A DNA stretch of 9,050 nt, taken from positions 1 to 9,050 of the forward strand of contig JAFDHR010000081.1 of NCBI GenBank assembly GCA_019308645.1, in the 5' to 3' direction. A program made the translations under genes and the position numbers. Positions within the stretch are counted from its first letter, which is position 1. Each line of letters opens with the position of its first letter. This DNA comes from Deltaproteobacteria bacterium (lineage in GTDB: Bacteria > Desulfobacterota > DSM-4660 > Desulfatiglandales > B25-G16). Of the stretch, positions 1 through 6,810 are shown one piece after another. The notes under the pieces were generated by a model. That model was not told where the DNA came from, made no database searches, and was given only the letters and a program-made list of their open reading frames with translations.

Positions 1-2
1 AC

Positions 3-857
3 CGGTTGATAAAGGCTAGCCAACAGGTGACCGAGGGCAGCCTAACGCCGGATATTGGCCCTATATCAAAAGGTGAAATAGGTGTCTTACAGAACACCTT
101 TAATGATATGGTTGCAGCTATGGGACGCAGGAGGGCGGCAGCCCAAGATCGTCTTCTTCAGTCTGAAAAGCAGGCCAGTGTTGGGAGGCTTGCAGCAGGT
201 GTTGCTCACCAGATGAATAATCCTCTCACCGGTGTATTAGCATATACTCGCATGCTTCTACGACGCAAAGATATAGGAGATGAGATTCGCTCGGATCTTC
301 AAACAATAGCCGAGTCAACAGAAATGCTCAGGAAGATTGTCAAGGGCCTGCTCGATTTCTCCAGGCAGACAAAGCTTGATGAGGAGCCAATGGACATAAA
401 CCGGCTTATACGTACTACAATTTCACTCATGGAACACCCCGCACTTGTAAGAGGCGTAAGTATTAAATTCAATCCAGGGGACAATTTACCCATGATTACC
501 CTGGACCGTATCCAGTTCCAAAGCGTGTTGTTAAATATGATTATAAACGCCCTTGATGCTACTGAACCAGGTGGCAATATCAATATATATACAGCTACCG
601 GCTTATCTGCGAGTGATACTGGTCATAAGGGTGTTGAGATTACCATTGCTGATACTGGTTGCGGTATACCACCAGAGGATCTCGACAAATTGTTCGATCC
701 ATTTTTTACTAAAAAAGATCCAAGCCAGGCCACAGGGCTTGGCCTTTCGGTTTCCTTTGGGATCGTACAGAGACATGGGGGAATAATCCGGGTTCAAAGC
801 GAAGTTGGTAAAGGCACCAGATTTTTTATATGGTTGCCAATTGAGAGGGAAACGTAA
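3..857 (+). CDS. Sensor histidine kinase, 5'-partial (HAMP-HisKA-HATPase)
   Basis: This is the C-terminal part of a sensor kinase whose N-terminus lies before the window. The frame is open from base 3, and the TTG at 6-8 is read as an internal leucine because the first ~40 residues already form the second half of a HAMP linker (EIGVLQNTFNDM). HAMP domains follow a membrane helix, so the missing part is probably a periplasmic or membrane sensor. HisKA follows with motif GVAHQMNNPL; the phospho-accepting His codon is 207-209. The ATPase domain has the N box (NMIINALDA), G1 (ADTGCG), an F box (DPFF) and G2 (TGLGLS). It stops at TAA 855-857. The residue after the catalytic His is Gln instead of the usual Glu or Asp. 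No response regulator is adjacent, so its partner is unknown. The style is NtrB-like. The kinase call is firm; the signal is not visible. Confidence 0.93.
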   Translation, partial: RLIKASQQVTEGSLTPDIGPISKGEIGVLQNTFNDMVAAMGRRRAAAQDRLLQSEKQASVGRLAAGVAHQMNNPLTGVLAYTRMLLRRKDIGDEIRSDLQTIAESTEMLRKIVKGLLDFSRQTKLDEEPMDINRLIRTTISLMEHPALVRGVSIKFNPGDNLPMITLDRIQFQSVLLNMIINALDATEPGGNINIYTATGLSASDTGHKGVEITIADTGCGIPPEDLDKLFDPFFTKKDPSQATGLGLSVSFGIVQRHGGIIRVQSEVGKGTRFFIWLPIERET

Positions 858-966
858 CATAAAAATAGTCCTTTTTATAAGCGAAGCTTCCAGTTCACAG
901 GGGTGCATTCTAAATAATTTTTTATAAAGAAAGAAGGTAAAATTTTCAAATTAAGGAGGTAGTATT

Positions 967-1434
967 ATGGCTCCATCAGAGATTCAGAATATTATAGAGC
1001 ATTGCGAGCTCTTTAAAGGATTGAATACGGTTGAACTTGAGGGTATAACTAAACTGAGTCAGGTAGAGATGTATGAGGCCGGAGACAAGATACTTAACCA
1101 GGGAGATTTCTCCGATAAACTGTATATAATCGCCGAGGGTCATGTGTTCTTGGAAAGATCTATTGATTTAGGTACCCGCAAGGGAAATGTGACCCTTAGC
1201 CTTTTAGGTAGAGGAAGAGCTTTGGGTTGCTGGTCAACCCTCCTTGGGGGAGTGTACCCTCTAATGTCATCTGCAATATGCAAAGAACACACAAAGGTGG
1301 TTGTTATGAGGGGTCCGGCCTTACGAGAAATGATACTCAGTGATTTTCATCTCGGGTTTAAGGTTATGGAAAGACTCTGTTCTATACTTCGAGACACACT
1401 TCAGGGTGCATACGGGGCTATGGAAAAAATTTAG
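967..1434 (+). CDS. Stand-alone cyclic-nucleotide-binding-fold protein
   Basis: This 155-residue protein has the CAP effector-domain fold. It begins with an N-terminal helix (IIEHCELFKGLN), then strands with the typical EAGDKILNQGD and LYIIAEGHV turns, and a C-terminal helix. It ends without a helix-turn-helix, so it is not a complete Crp/Fnr regulator. The phosphate-binding cassette region (about residues 83-103) reads LGCWSTLLGG then MSSA. The Glu and Arg that normally hold cAMP are not at their expected places, so it may bind another ligand or none. A strong Shine-Dalgarno AAGGAGGT at 953-960, 6 bases before the ATG, fixes the start. It lies 109 bp after the kinase and 315 bp before a GNAT acetyltransferase. 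It could act as a ligand-sensing partner for either, which is inference. The domain assignment is good; the ligand and role are unknown. Confidence 0.85.
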   Translation: MAPSEIQNIIEHCELFKGLNTVELEGITKLSQVEMYEAGDKILNQGDFSDKLYIIAEGHVFLERSIDLGTRKGNVTLSLLGRGRALGCWSTLLGGVYPLMSSAICKEHTKVVVMRGPALREMILSDFHLGFKVMERLCSILRDTLQGAYGAMEKI

Positions 1435-1473
1435 ATTCAACCTATTCATCTTTATTAATGTGGATTGATAATC

Positions 1474-1487
1474 AAAAATGCATTTTT
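1474..1487. repeat. AT-rich perfect palindrome after the cNMP-fold gene
   Basis: AAAAATGCATTTTT is a perfect 14-base palindrome 39 bases after the stop at 1434. It could be a weak terminator-like hairpin or a protein site, but with no loop and few GC pairs neither is well supported. The rest of 1435-1564 shows nothing recognisable. Confidence 0.4.
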
Positions 1488-1564
1488 AGATCTTCAATTT
1501 TATTAAAAAGTTTAGGAGCTGGTTATTACCAAAAGGGATAGGTTTTGTTTTTGATGGTCCATTT

Positions 1565-1570
1565 AAACTT
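1565..1570. repeat. Left target-site duplication of element 1
   Basis: AAACTT abuts the left terminal repeat of the element and is repeated exactly at 1722-1727, next to the right end. Confidence 0.55.
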
Positions 1571-1721
1571 GACAGTTTCGTAAAAAGTCGAAAAATCCCT
1601 CTCCCTCGATGGGAGAGGGTTGGGGTGAGGGTGTAATAAAGCAATATTTCAGCTACTTACATCCCCCTCCCCTTAATCCCCTCACCAGGGGAGGGGAAAT
1701 GGGACTTTTTACGAGACCATC
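1571..1721. mobile_element. MITE-like element 1 (151 bp) with 19-bp terminal inverted repeats
   Basis: The left end (1571-1589) reads GACAGTTTCGTAAAAAGTC. The right end (1703-1721), reverse-complemented, reads GATGGTCTCGTAAAAAGTC, so 16 of 19 bases match. The element is flanked by an exact 6-bp direct repeat AAACTT (1565-1570 and 1722-1727), the expected scar of insertion. Its core is two inverted copies of a C/G-rich palindromic repeat. One contains a perfect hairpin of 9-bp arms, CCCTCTCCC (1597-1605) and GGGAGAGGG (1611-1619); the other lies around 1662-1700. The whole element could fold into one long hairpin. It encodes no protein, so it would be non-autonomous. A second copy of the outer end (TTGATGGTC, 1551-1559) lies just outside the left boundary, so the exact left edge is uncertain. 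The same ends occur at 5101-5241. Confidence 0.72.
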
Positions 1722-1727
1722 AAACTT
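1722..1727. repeat. Right target-site duplication of element 1
   Basis: AAACTT follows the right terminal repeat and matches 1565-1570. It lies 22 bases before the start codon of the acetyltransferase, so the insertion landed inside that gene's upstream control region. Confidence 0.55.
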
Positions 1728-1735
1728 ACATTCTA

Positions 1736-1741
1736 TATAAT
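1736..1741 (+). promoter_or_regulatory. Perfect -10 box immediately upstream of the GNAT start
   Basis: TATAAT ends 8 bases before the ATG at 1750. A start site at the usual distance would fall at about 1748-1750, giving a leaderless or nearly leaderless mRNA. This fits the absence of any Shine-Dalgarno there. No good -35 is present at 16-18 bp spacing; that stretch lies in the right end of element 1. An AT-rich chance match is possible. Confidence 0.45.
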
Positions 1742-1749
1742 GCAAAAAA

Positions 1750-2259
1750 ATGAGATCTTTTTCATTCGCTCATACAATAAAAAGTGAAAAGGGCCATCTT
1801 ATTAATATAATCCCTTATGAGGAGAAGTACTTTACATCATTACTGCATATGTATGATACCTATAGCCCGCTTGGTTCTGTGCAGGGGCTTCCCCCCCTCG
1901 ATAAAACCAAAAGGCACCAATGGGTTCAAGATATGATTAGCCGTGGTACAAATCTCCTGGCCTTGTATAGAGATACTGTAATTGGACAGGCCAGCCTTTT
2001 TTCCATGCCGGTAAACTGGGCTGAATATTTTATCTTTATTCATCAAGATTTTCAAAGGCAGGGAATTGGCACTGCCATAACCCATTACATTGTAGATTGG
2101 GCACATCAGGAAAATCTTTCCTGTATCTGGGTGGTAGTGGATAGGAAAAACTTTTTAGCAATTTCCCTTTGTCGCAACGTCGGTTTTAGGCGTATTTCGT
2201 CAAGTATTTCTGAATGGGAGATGATTTTGACTATAACTAAGGATCAAGAAGCACATTAA
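1750..2259 (+). CDS. GNAT-family N-acetyltransferase, candidate Acs acetyltransferase
   Basis: This 169-residue protein has one GNAT domain. The acetyl-CoA pyrophosphate loop is Q102-R103-Q104-G105-I106-G107 (QxxGxG), preceded by the strand YFIFIHQDF. The C-terminal motif NFLAISLCRNVGFRRI is the usual GNAT motif-B ending. The ATG at 1750 is the first possible start after an in-frame TAA at 1738-1740, and it has no visible Shine-Dalgarno. The stop lies 30 bp before the acetyl-CoA synthetase start, so the two are probably co-transcribed. GNATs that acetylate Acs (AcuA in Bacillus, Pat in Salmonella and mycobacteria) control that enzyme, and the position here suggests the same job. The sequence does not obviously resemble AcuA as I remember it, and it looks RimI-like in general style. 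The fold is confident; the substrate is inferred from context. Confidence 0.88.
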   Translation: MRSFSFAHTIKSEKGHLINIIPYEEKYFTSLLHMYDTYSPLGSVQGLPPLDKTKRHQWVQDMISRGTNLLALYRDTVIGQASLFSMPVNWAEYFIFIHQDFQRQGIGTAITHYIVDWAHQENLSCIWVVVDRKNFLAISLCRNVGFRRISSSISEWEMILTITKDQEAH

Positions 2260-2274
2260 GAAAAATAACTATTT

Positions 2275-2282
2275 AGAGGAGG
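2275..2282 (+). promoter_or_regulatory. Strong ribosome binding site for acs
   Basis: AGAGGAGG lies 7 bases before the ATG at 2290, in the 30-bp GNAT-acs gap. It contrasts with the GNAT gene, which has no such site, so acs should be translated much more strongly than the enzyme that may modify it. Confidence 0.75.
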
Positions 2283-2289
2283 ATACGAT

Positions 2290-4242
2290 ATGAATAACGA
2301 GGCATCTCTGGAAGGGAAAATATTCCCTGTACCAGATGAATGGAAAAAGAGGGCGTATGTAAATAGTATGGAAGAATACAAAGAGATGTGGCAACGCTCC
2401 ATGGATGATCCGGAAGGTTTTTGGGGAGACATAGCAGAAGAATATGTAACGTGGTTTAAAAAATGGGATAAAGTTAGCGAGTATGATTGGGACGAATCCC
2501 CTGAACACAAATGGTTTATAAACGGAAAATTGAATGTTTCCTATAACTGCCTTGACAGGCACCTTGAGAAAAGAGGTGATAAAATTGCCATTATCTTTGA
2601 GGGGAATGATCCGTCAGATAACAGAAAGTATACCTACAAACAGCTTTATGAAGAGGTATGCAAGTTTGCCAATGTCTTAAAGGCAAAAGGGGTCAAAAAG
2701 GGTGACAGGGTAACAATTTACTTACCTATGATTCCGGAACTTGCTATTACCATGTTGGCTTGCACTCGAATTGGTGCAGTACACAGCATAGTCTTTGGTG
2801 GATTTTCTTCAGACTCTCTTCGTGACAGGATCCAGGACAGTGAGGCAAAAGTCTTGATATCCTGTGACGGCACATTTAGGGGCGCAAAGGCTGTCCCCAC
2901 AAAAAACAATGCAGATGAAGCCCTGAAAGAATGCCCGAGCGTTGAGACAAACATTGTAGTGAAAAGGGCAAATGTTGACGTTAATTGGAATGATAAGATA
3001 GATACCTGGTATCATGAGGAAATGGCAAAGGTAGATGCTGACTGTCCACCAGAGGAGATGGATGCTGAGGATACTCTCTTCATCCTTTATACCTCTGGCT
3101 CAACGGGAAAACCAAAGGGGGTATTGCATACTACTGGTGGCTATCTCGTATTTGTGGCTGTAACCCACAAGCTCGTTTTCGACTATCACGAGGAAGATGT
3201 TTTTTGGTGTACAGCTGACATTGGATGGGTAACGGGCCATTCGTATATAGTGTATGGGCCGCTCTGCAATGGTGCAACTTCTATTATCTTTGAAGGTGTT
3301 CCGACCTATCCAGATCCAGGAAGATTTTGGGATGTTGTTGAGAAATATAAAGTTACTCTTTTTTATACAGCCCCCACTGCTATAAGGGCTATTGCAAAAG
3401 AGGGGGATGAATACGTAAAAAAACACGATATTAGCTCTCTAAAACTCTTAGGAAGTGTTGGTGAGCCCATTAATCCTGAGGCCTGGCTTTGGTATTATAA
3501 TACTATTGGCAATGGCAAATGCCCTATTGTGGATACATGGTGGCAGACTGAAACCGGGGGAATATTGATAACACCCCTTCCTGGCGCTATAGATATTAAG
3601 CCTGGTTCAGCTACCGTGCCTTTCTTTGGCATAGAGCCATGCATTGTGGATGATGACGGCAATGAGCTCGAAGGGTCTTGTTCAGGCGCTCTTTGTATCA
3701 AGAAACCCTGGCCTGGTTTAATGAGAAGTGTTTACGGTGATCCTGAAAGATTCAAAGAGACCTATTTCATCCAATTTCCAGGAAAATACACTGTCGGAGA
3801 TGGTGCACGCAGGGATGAAGACAGTTATTACTGGATTACGGGTCGTATAGATGATGTTCTTAATGTTTCTGGTCATAGGATGGGCACGGCAGAAGTAGAA
3901 AGCGCACTTGTTTCCCATCCCAAGGTCGCTGAGGCCGCTGTGGTAGGGTACCCGCATGAGATAAAAGGCACATCCATCTATGCATTTGTTACGTTAAATA
4001 GCGGTGTAGAAAAGACGGATGAATTAAAGAAGGAACTGGTGAAACATGTCAGGACGGAGATTGGGCCTATTGCAACACCAGAAAAGCTTCAGTGGGCGGA
4101 CGGTTTGCCTAAGACAAGAAGTGGAAAGATCATGCGTCGTATCCTAAAGAAGATTGCCTCTGGGGATATTGACCAGCTCGGTGATACTACTACCTTAGCT
4201 GATCCAAGTGTAGTTGAGAAGCTCGTGGAAGAGAGAATTTGA
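2290..4242 (+). CDS. acs: Acetyl-CoA synthetase (AMP-forming)
   Basis: This enzyme converts acetate, ATP and CoA into acetyl-CoA, AMP and pyrophosphate in the cytoplasm. At 650 residues it is full length (about 650 is usual). Visible motifs in order: the N-terminal ACAS domain (to about residue 85); the ATP loop [10 protein letters not shown] at 268-277; [19 protein letters not shown], where W418 matches the tryptophan that shapes the small acetate pocket; the hinge [15 protein letters not shown] with Asp near 521; and [11 protein letters not shown] with K613. K613 (codon 4126-4128) corresponds to K609 of the Salmonella enzyme, needed for adenylation and the target of inhibitory acetylation. 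Neighbours supply a likely acetyltransferase (30 bp upstream), an acetate carrier and a deacetylase. A hairpin follows at 4344-4375 before satP. The W418 pocket and length argue against propionyl- or longer-chain synthetases. No defects are seen. Confidence 0.98.
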   Translation: MNNEASLEGKIFPVPDEWKKRAYVNSMEEYKEMWQRSMDDPEGFWGDIAEEYVTWFKKWDKVSEYDWDESPEHKWFINGKLNVSYNCLDRHLEKRGDKIAIIFEGNDPSDNRKYTYKQLYEEVCKFANVLKAKGVKKGDRVTIYLPMIPELAITMLACTRIGAVHSIVFGGFSSDSLRDRIQDSEAKVLISCDGTFRGAKAVPTKNNADEALKECPSVETNIVVKRANVDVNWNDKIDTWYHEEMAKVDADCPPEEMDAEDTLFILYTSGSTGKPKGVLHTTGGYLVFVAVTHKLVFDYHEEDVFWCTADIGWVTGHSYIVYGPLCNGATSIIFEGVPTYPDPGRFWDVVEKYKVTLFYTAPTAIRAIAKEGDEYVKKHDISSLKLLGSVGEPINPEAWLWYYNTIGNGKCPIVDTWWQTETGGILITPLPGAIDIKPGSATVPFFGIEPCIVDDDGNELEGSCSGALCIKKPWPGLMRSVYGDPERFKETYFIQFPGKYTVGDGARRDEDSYYWITGRIDDVLNVSGHRMGTAEVESALVSHPKVAEAAVVGYPHEIKGTSIYAFVTLNSGVEKTDELKKELVKHVRTEIGPIATPEKLQWADGLPKTRSGKIMRRILKKIASGDIDQLGDTTTLADPSVVEKLVEERI

Positions 4243-4268
4243 GTAGAATTAGAATGTTGTACCTTAGA

Positions 4269-4278
4269 GGTCCGGACC
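4269..4278. promoter_or_regulatory. 10-bp perfect palindrome, possible operator
   Basis: GGTCCGGACC is a perfect palindrome 26 bases after the acs stop, in the gap leading to satP. It could be a regulator site. Ten bases are few, there is only one copy, and no recognised regulator has this site, so the call is tentative. Confidence 0.3.
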
Positions 4279-4343
4279 ATAGCTAATAAACCTGACCTTC
4301 GTTTTTATGTATGGTTTCACGGAAGTCAAAAAAGTTAATGAAT

Positions 4344-4375
4344 GAGATACCCCGCTGGAAGCAGCGGGGTATCTC
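4344..4375 (+). terminator. Perfect 14-bp hairpin between acs and satP
   Basis: The arms GAGATACCCCGCTG (4344-4357) and CAGCGGGGTATCTC (4362-4375) pair perfectly around a GAAG tetraloop. No T-run follows, so it is not a standard intrinsic terminator. It may be an RNA-stabilising or partial-attenuation hairpin, or a copy of a dispersed palindromic repeat. A weaker stem upstream pairs TGACCTTCGT (about 4293-4302) with ACGGAAGTCA (about 4319-4328), with one mismatch and one wobble. The rest of 4243-4478 shows no gene. Confidence 0.6.
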
Positions 4376-4478
4376 CAAAGGCATTGAGCGTCCAAAGGGG
4401 CGGAGAATACAACCCTGAAATGATTTAAATAGATTAATTTGATGAAATGTTGAAATATAGAAAGGAAGGAGTAAAATA

Positions 4479-5063
4479 ATGCCTGAAAAACTCTCAAATC
4501 CTGGTCCACTCGGATTGATGGCATTTGGCATGACCACTGTTTTATTAAATTTCCATAACATTGGCCTTTATGGTTTAGGCACTATGATCCTGGCCATGGG
4601 CATCTTTTATGGAGGACTAGCGCAGGTTATTGCGGGTATTATGGAATTCAAAAAAGGGAATACCTTTGGCACCACAGCGTTTTGTTCTTTTGGGTTTTTC
4701 TGGTTGACCCTGGTATTCTTATTGGTACTGCCGGATATGGGATGGTGGTCAGTTAAACCATCCAGCGAAGCCTTTGGGGCCTACCTTTTTATGTGGGGGC
4801 TTTTCACTGCTTTTATGTTCATCGCAACATTAAAATTAAACCGTGGTTTACAAATTATATTTCTATCCTTGGTAATTCTCTTTTGGTTGCTTGCCGCCCA
4901 CCATTTTTGGGAAGCGGGGGTTACCGGATCTCCAATAATTTTAAGAATCGCAGGATGGGTAGGAATTTTTTGTGGAGCCAGTGCCATCTATGTTTCTATT
5001 GCTGGAGTTTTAAATGAGGTGTACGAAAAAGTGGTATTGCCTATTGGTCCATCAAATCCATAA
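4479..5063 (+). CDS. satP: Acetate/succinate transporter, GPR1/FUN34/YaaH (SatP) family
   Basis: This 194-residue inner-membrane protein has six predicted hydrophobic segments at roughly 10-28, 33-55, 65-86, 98-117, 124-142 and 152-175. The family signature is at the N-terminus, NPGPLGL (residues 7-13), followed by GMTTVLLNFHN. Further family landmarks are AMGIFYGGLAQ, KKGNTFG and CGASAIY, closely matching what I remember of E. coli SatP, which is about 188 residues. Members carry acetate, and in E. coli also succinate, with protons. AAGGAG (4466-4471) 7 bases before the ATG supports the start. Its place after acs fits acetate uptake feeding Acs, though the 236-bp gap suggests partly separate expression. 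Family assignment is firm; substrate is inferred from family and context. Confidence 0.96.
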   Translation: MPEKLSNPGPLGLMAFGMTTVLLNFHNIGLYGLGTMILAMGIFYGGLAQVIAGIMEFKKGNTFGTTAFCSFGFFWLTLVFLLVLPDMGWWSVKPSSEAFGAYLFMWGLFTAFMFIATLKLNRGLQIIFLSLVILFWLLAAHHFWEAGVTGSPIILRIAGWVGIFCGASAIYVSIAGVLNEVYEKVVLPIGPSNP

Positions 5064-5093
5064 TGTTGCAGTATTGAGACTTTTATGCAAAGC

Positions 5094-5100
5094 AAGAGAT
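5094..5100. repeat. Left flanking direct repeat of element 2
   Basis: AAGAGAT abuts the left terminal repeat and recurs at 5242-5248. The repeat can be extended to CAAGAGATGAT (5093-5103 and 5241-5251) because the adjoining element bases happen to match. Confidence 0.5.
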
Positions 5101-5241
5101 GATGAACTCGTAAAAAGTCATATTCGGTGAATCTGTCATTTCGACTGGAAGGAGAAATCTTGTGTTTTCAGCATGTTACATTGCTAAGATTTCTCGCTTC
5201 GCTCGAAATGACATGTTGTTGAGACTTTTTACGAGACCATC
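5101..5241. mobile_element. MITE-like element 2 (141 bp), same ends as element 1
   Basis: The left end (5101-5119) reads GATGAACTCGTAAAAAGTC. The right end (5223-5241), reverse-complemented, reads GATGGTCTCGTAAAAAGTC, so 17 of 19 bases match. This right end is identical to that of element 1. A 7-bp direct repeat AAGAGAT flanks it (5094-5100 and 5242-5248). The core differs from element 1: it has 28-base inverted arms at 5134-5161 and 5186-5213 (outermost bases TGTCATTTCG), so the element could form a long stem-loop. No protein is encoded. Caution: TTGAGACTTTT also occurs at both 5074-5084 and 5219-5229, so the flanking similarity extends beyond a simple duplication and may reflect an older copy or tandem duplication. 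It fills most of the gap between satP and the PAS kinase. Confidence 0.72.
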
Positions 5242-5248
5242 AAGAGAT
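5242..5248. repeat. Right flanking direct repeat of element 2
   Basis: AAGAGAT follows the right terminal repeat and matches 5094-5100. It lies 29 bases before the start of the PAS kinase gene. Confidence 0.5.
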
Positions 5249-5277
5249 GATAAAACCTCTTTTTAGGTACAGTAAAA

Positions 5278-6810
5278 ATGCTTGGTAGGTACTCTGGAGA
5301 TTCACTTCTCAGTAATATCCTCGACTCTGCCACCCATACTTCCATTATCGTTACGGATTTTGATGGCAAAATCATCATCTTCAATCAGGGTGCAGGCGAT
5401 TTATTTGGATATACCCCAGAAGAGGCAAAGGATAAGAGTTTGCCAGAACTCACTTTTTCAAAAGAAGACCAAAATGCACATCTCTTTGAGCAGATTATTG
5501 AAAGGGTGAGGATAGAGGGTTGGACCGAAGAGAGTCTGCCTCGCCGGCATAAAAGTGGACGTATCTTTCCGGCAATCTCTACAATTACCTGCCTAAAAGA
5601 AGCGAAAGGTCACTCTGGGGGCATTCTTGAGATTACCCAGGATATGCCTAATCTTTTCAGGTTGGAAAAAGAGCTTAAAGGCTCTAGAAATTTTATGGAA
5701 AATATCATGGCAAGTTCTATTGATGCCATTGTCACAACCGATCCTAAGGGATACATCACTTATGCCAACCGGGCGCTTAAGGAGCTTGTTGGATTACGAG
5801 GTCATCAGATTATTGGGAAACACATATCTATCTATTATAAAGGTGGCATTGCTCAGGCACGAGAAATCATGAATAAACTTAGGGAATCCGGGCGCATTCG
5901 AGATTATGAATTCGATATGATGATTGGAGGCAAAGTTGTCTCTATTAGGACTTCTGACACCCTTCTGTATGACGAGTATGGTGAAGTTGTAGGTACTATG
6001 GGAGTTTTTCAGGATATTACAGCCAGAAAAAAACTTTCAGAAAAATTATCTACTACCCAGGCGGAATTGATTCAGGCAGTTAAAATAAGGGCTCTTGGTG
6101 ACCTGGTAACAGGTGTGGCACATGAGATCAATAACCCCCTCATGGCATCAGATACCTTTCTCCATTTATTAGAGAGTGAAACAGATAATAGTCCTGAAAC
6201 AAAAAAGAGAATAAAGCTTCTTAAAGAATGTAACCTTAGAATTCAAAATATTGTGAAGAAACTCAAGGAGTTTTCTCGACAGTCCAAATTTGAATTCACT
6301 GCCATGGATGTTAATGATGCTGTATTGTCCGTATTGGCAATCACTCGACAACAATTGCTCAATCAGGGAATAGAAGTGGGACTCGGGTTCAGTGAAAATT
6401 TGCCCCATGTTTTAGGTGATAAGAATCAAATTGAGCAAGTCTTGTTAAATATCATCTCTAATGCCTGGGATGCTATGGAAGGATGTTCGAAAAAGGTTTT
6501 GGCCATCCAAACAGATCTCGGTCAAAAAGGAAAGCAGGTCGAAATTAGACTCAGCGATACAGGAATAGGGATGAAAACAGAGGAAATAGAGCAAATATTT
6601 AATCCTTTTTTCACCACTAAAGACTCTGACAAAGGCATTGGGCTTGGTCTTTCCATTAGCTATCGGATAATTGAGGCCCATCAGGGTAAGATTGAAGTTA
6701 AAAGCGAATTGAATAAAGGCACAACATTCATTGTAACCCTGCCTGTTTACCTGGCTGGAGGCAAGAGAGACGATGAAGGTCAGACACTGGGAGGAAACGA
6801 TGTCTCATAA
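5278..6810 (+). CDS. Cytoplasmic PAS-PAS sensor histidine kinase
   Basis: This 510-residue kinase has no signal peptide or membrane helix, so it should sense something inside the cell. PAS domain 1 is at about 8-120 (IIVTDFDGKIIIFNQGAGDLFGY) and PAS 2 at about 138-250 (AIVTTDPKGYITYANRALKELVG, ending FQDITARKKL). HisKA follows with H282 in GVAHEINNPL, which has the usual Glu after the His. The ATPase domain has an N box (NIISNAWDA, 391-399), G1 (SDTGIG, D427), an F box (NPFF) and G2 (GIGLGLS, 453-459). The ATG at 5278 has only a weak AGGTA behind it. The 3' end overlaps the response regulator by 11 bases, so they form a translationally coupled pair. PAS ligands could be redox state, a metabolite or a cofactor; the sequence does not say. 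Placement between satP and acuC suggests it responds to carbon or energy state. Confidence 0.95.
   Translation: MLGRYSGDSLLSNILDSATHTSIIVTDFDGKIIIFNQGAGDLFGYTPEEAKDKSLPELTFSKEDQNAHLFEQIIERVRIEGWTEESLPRRHKSGRIFPAISTITCLKEAKGHSGGILEITQDMPNLFRLEKELKGSRNFMENIMASSIDAIVTTDPKGYITYANRALKELVGLRGHQIIGKHISIYYKGGIAQAREIMNKLRESGRIRDYEFDMMIGGKVVSIRTSDTLLYDEYGEVVGTMGVFQDITARKKLSEKLSTTQAELIQAVKIRALGDLVTGVAHEINNPLMASDTFLHLLESETDNSPETKKRIKLLKECNLRIQNIVKKLKEFSRQSKFEFTAMDVNDAVLSVLAITRQQLLNQGIEVGLGFSENLPHVLGDKNQIEQVLLNIISNAWDAMEGCSKKVLAIQTDLGQKGKQVEIRLSDTGIGMKTEEIEQIFNPFFTTKDSDKGIGLGLSISYRIIEAHQGKIEVKSELNKGTTFIVTLPVYLAGGKRDDEGQTLGGNDVS
6789..6796 (+). promoter_or_regulatory. Ribosome binding site deciding the response-regulator start
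   Basis: GGGAGGAA lies just before the ATG at 6800, inside the end of the kinase gene. It favours 6800 over the in-frame ATG at 6773, which has no comparable site and would add nine residues before the conserved first strand. Confidence 0.7.

Noticed and set aside
6..8. TTG as the start codon of the first kinase
   Set aside because: The codon lies inside a HAMP domain and the frame is open to the window edge, so the gene starts earlier.
1569..1596. TTGACA (1569-1574) as the -35 of a promoter at the left end of element 1
   Set aside because: The best -10 at proper spacing is only AAAAAT, and a strong hairpin follows at once; the hexamer straddles the element boundary and may be chance.
2256..2562. 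Minus-strand open frames opposite the start of acs
   Set aside because: They lie wholly within a clearly coding + strand gene, have no ribosome binding sites and no recognisable domains. The same holds for the other minus-strand frames in the window.
4243..4478. Riboswitch before satP
   Set aside because: The hairpins match no riboswitch class I can recognise, and no terminator/antiterminator pair is visible.
5282..5509. Second + strand frame inside the PAS kinase
   Set aside because: It is a shifted-frame shadow of the first PAS domain, with low-complexity composition and no own signals.
6773..6799. Longer response regulator beginning at ATG 6773
   Set aside because: It has no ribosome binding site and would add nine unconserved residues; ATG 6800 has GGGAGGAA just upstream and begins right at the first receiver strand.
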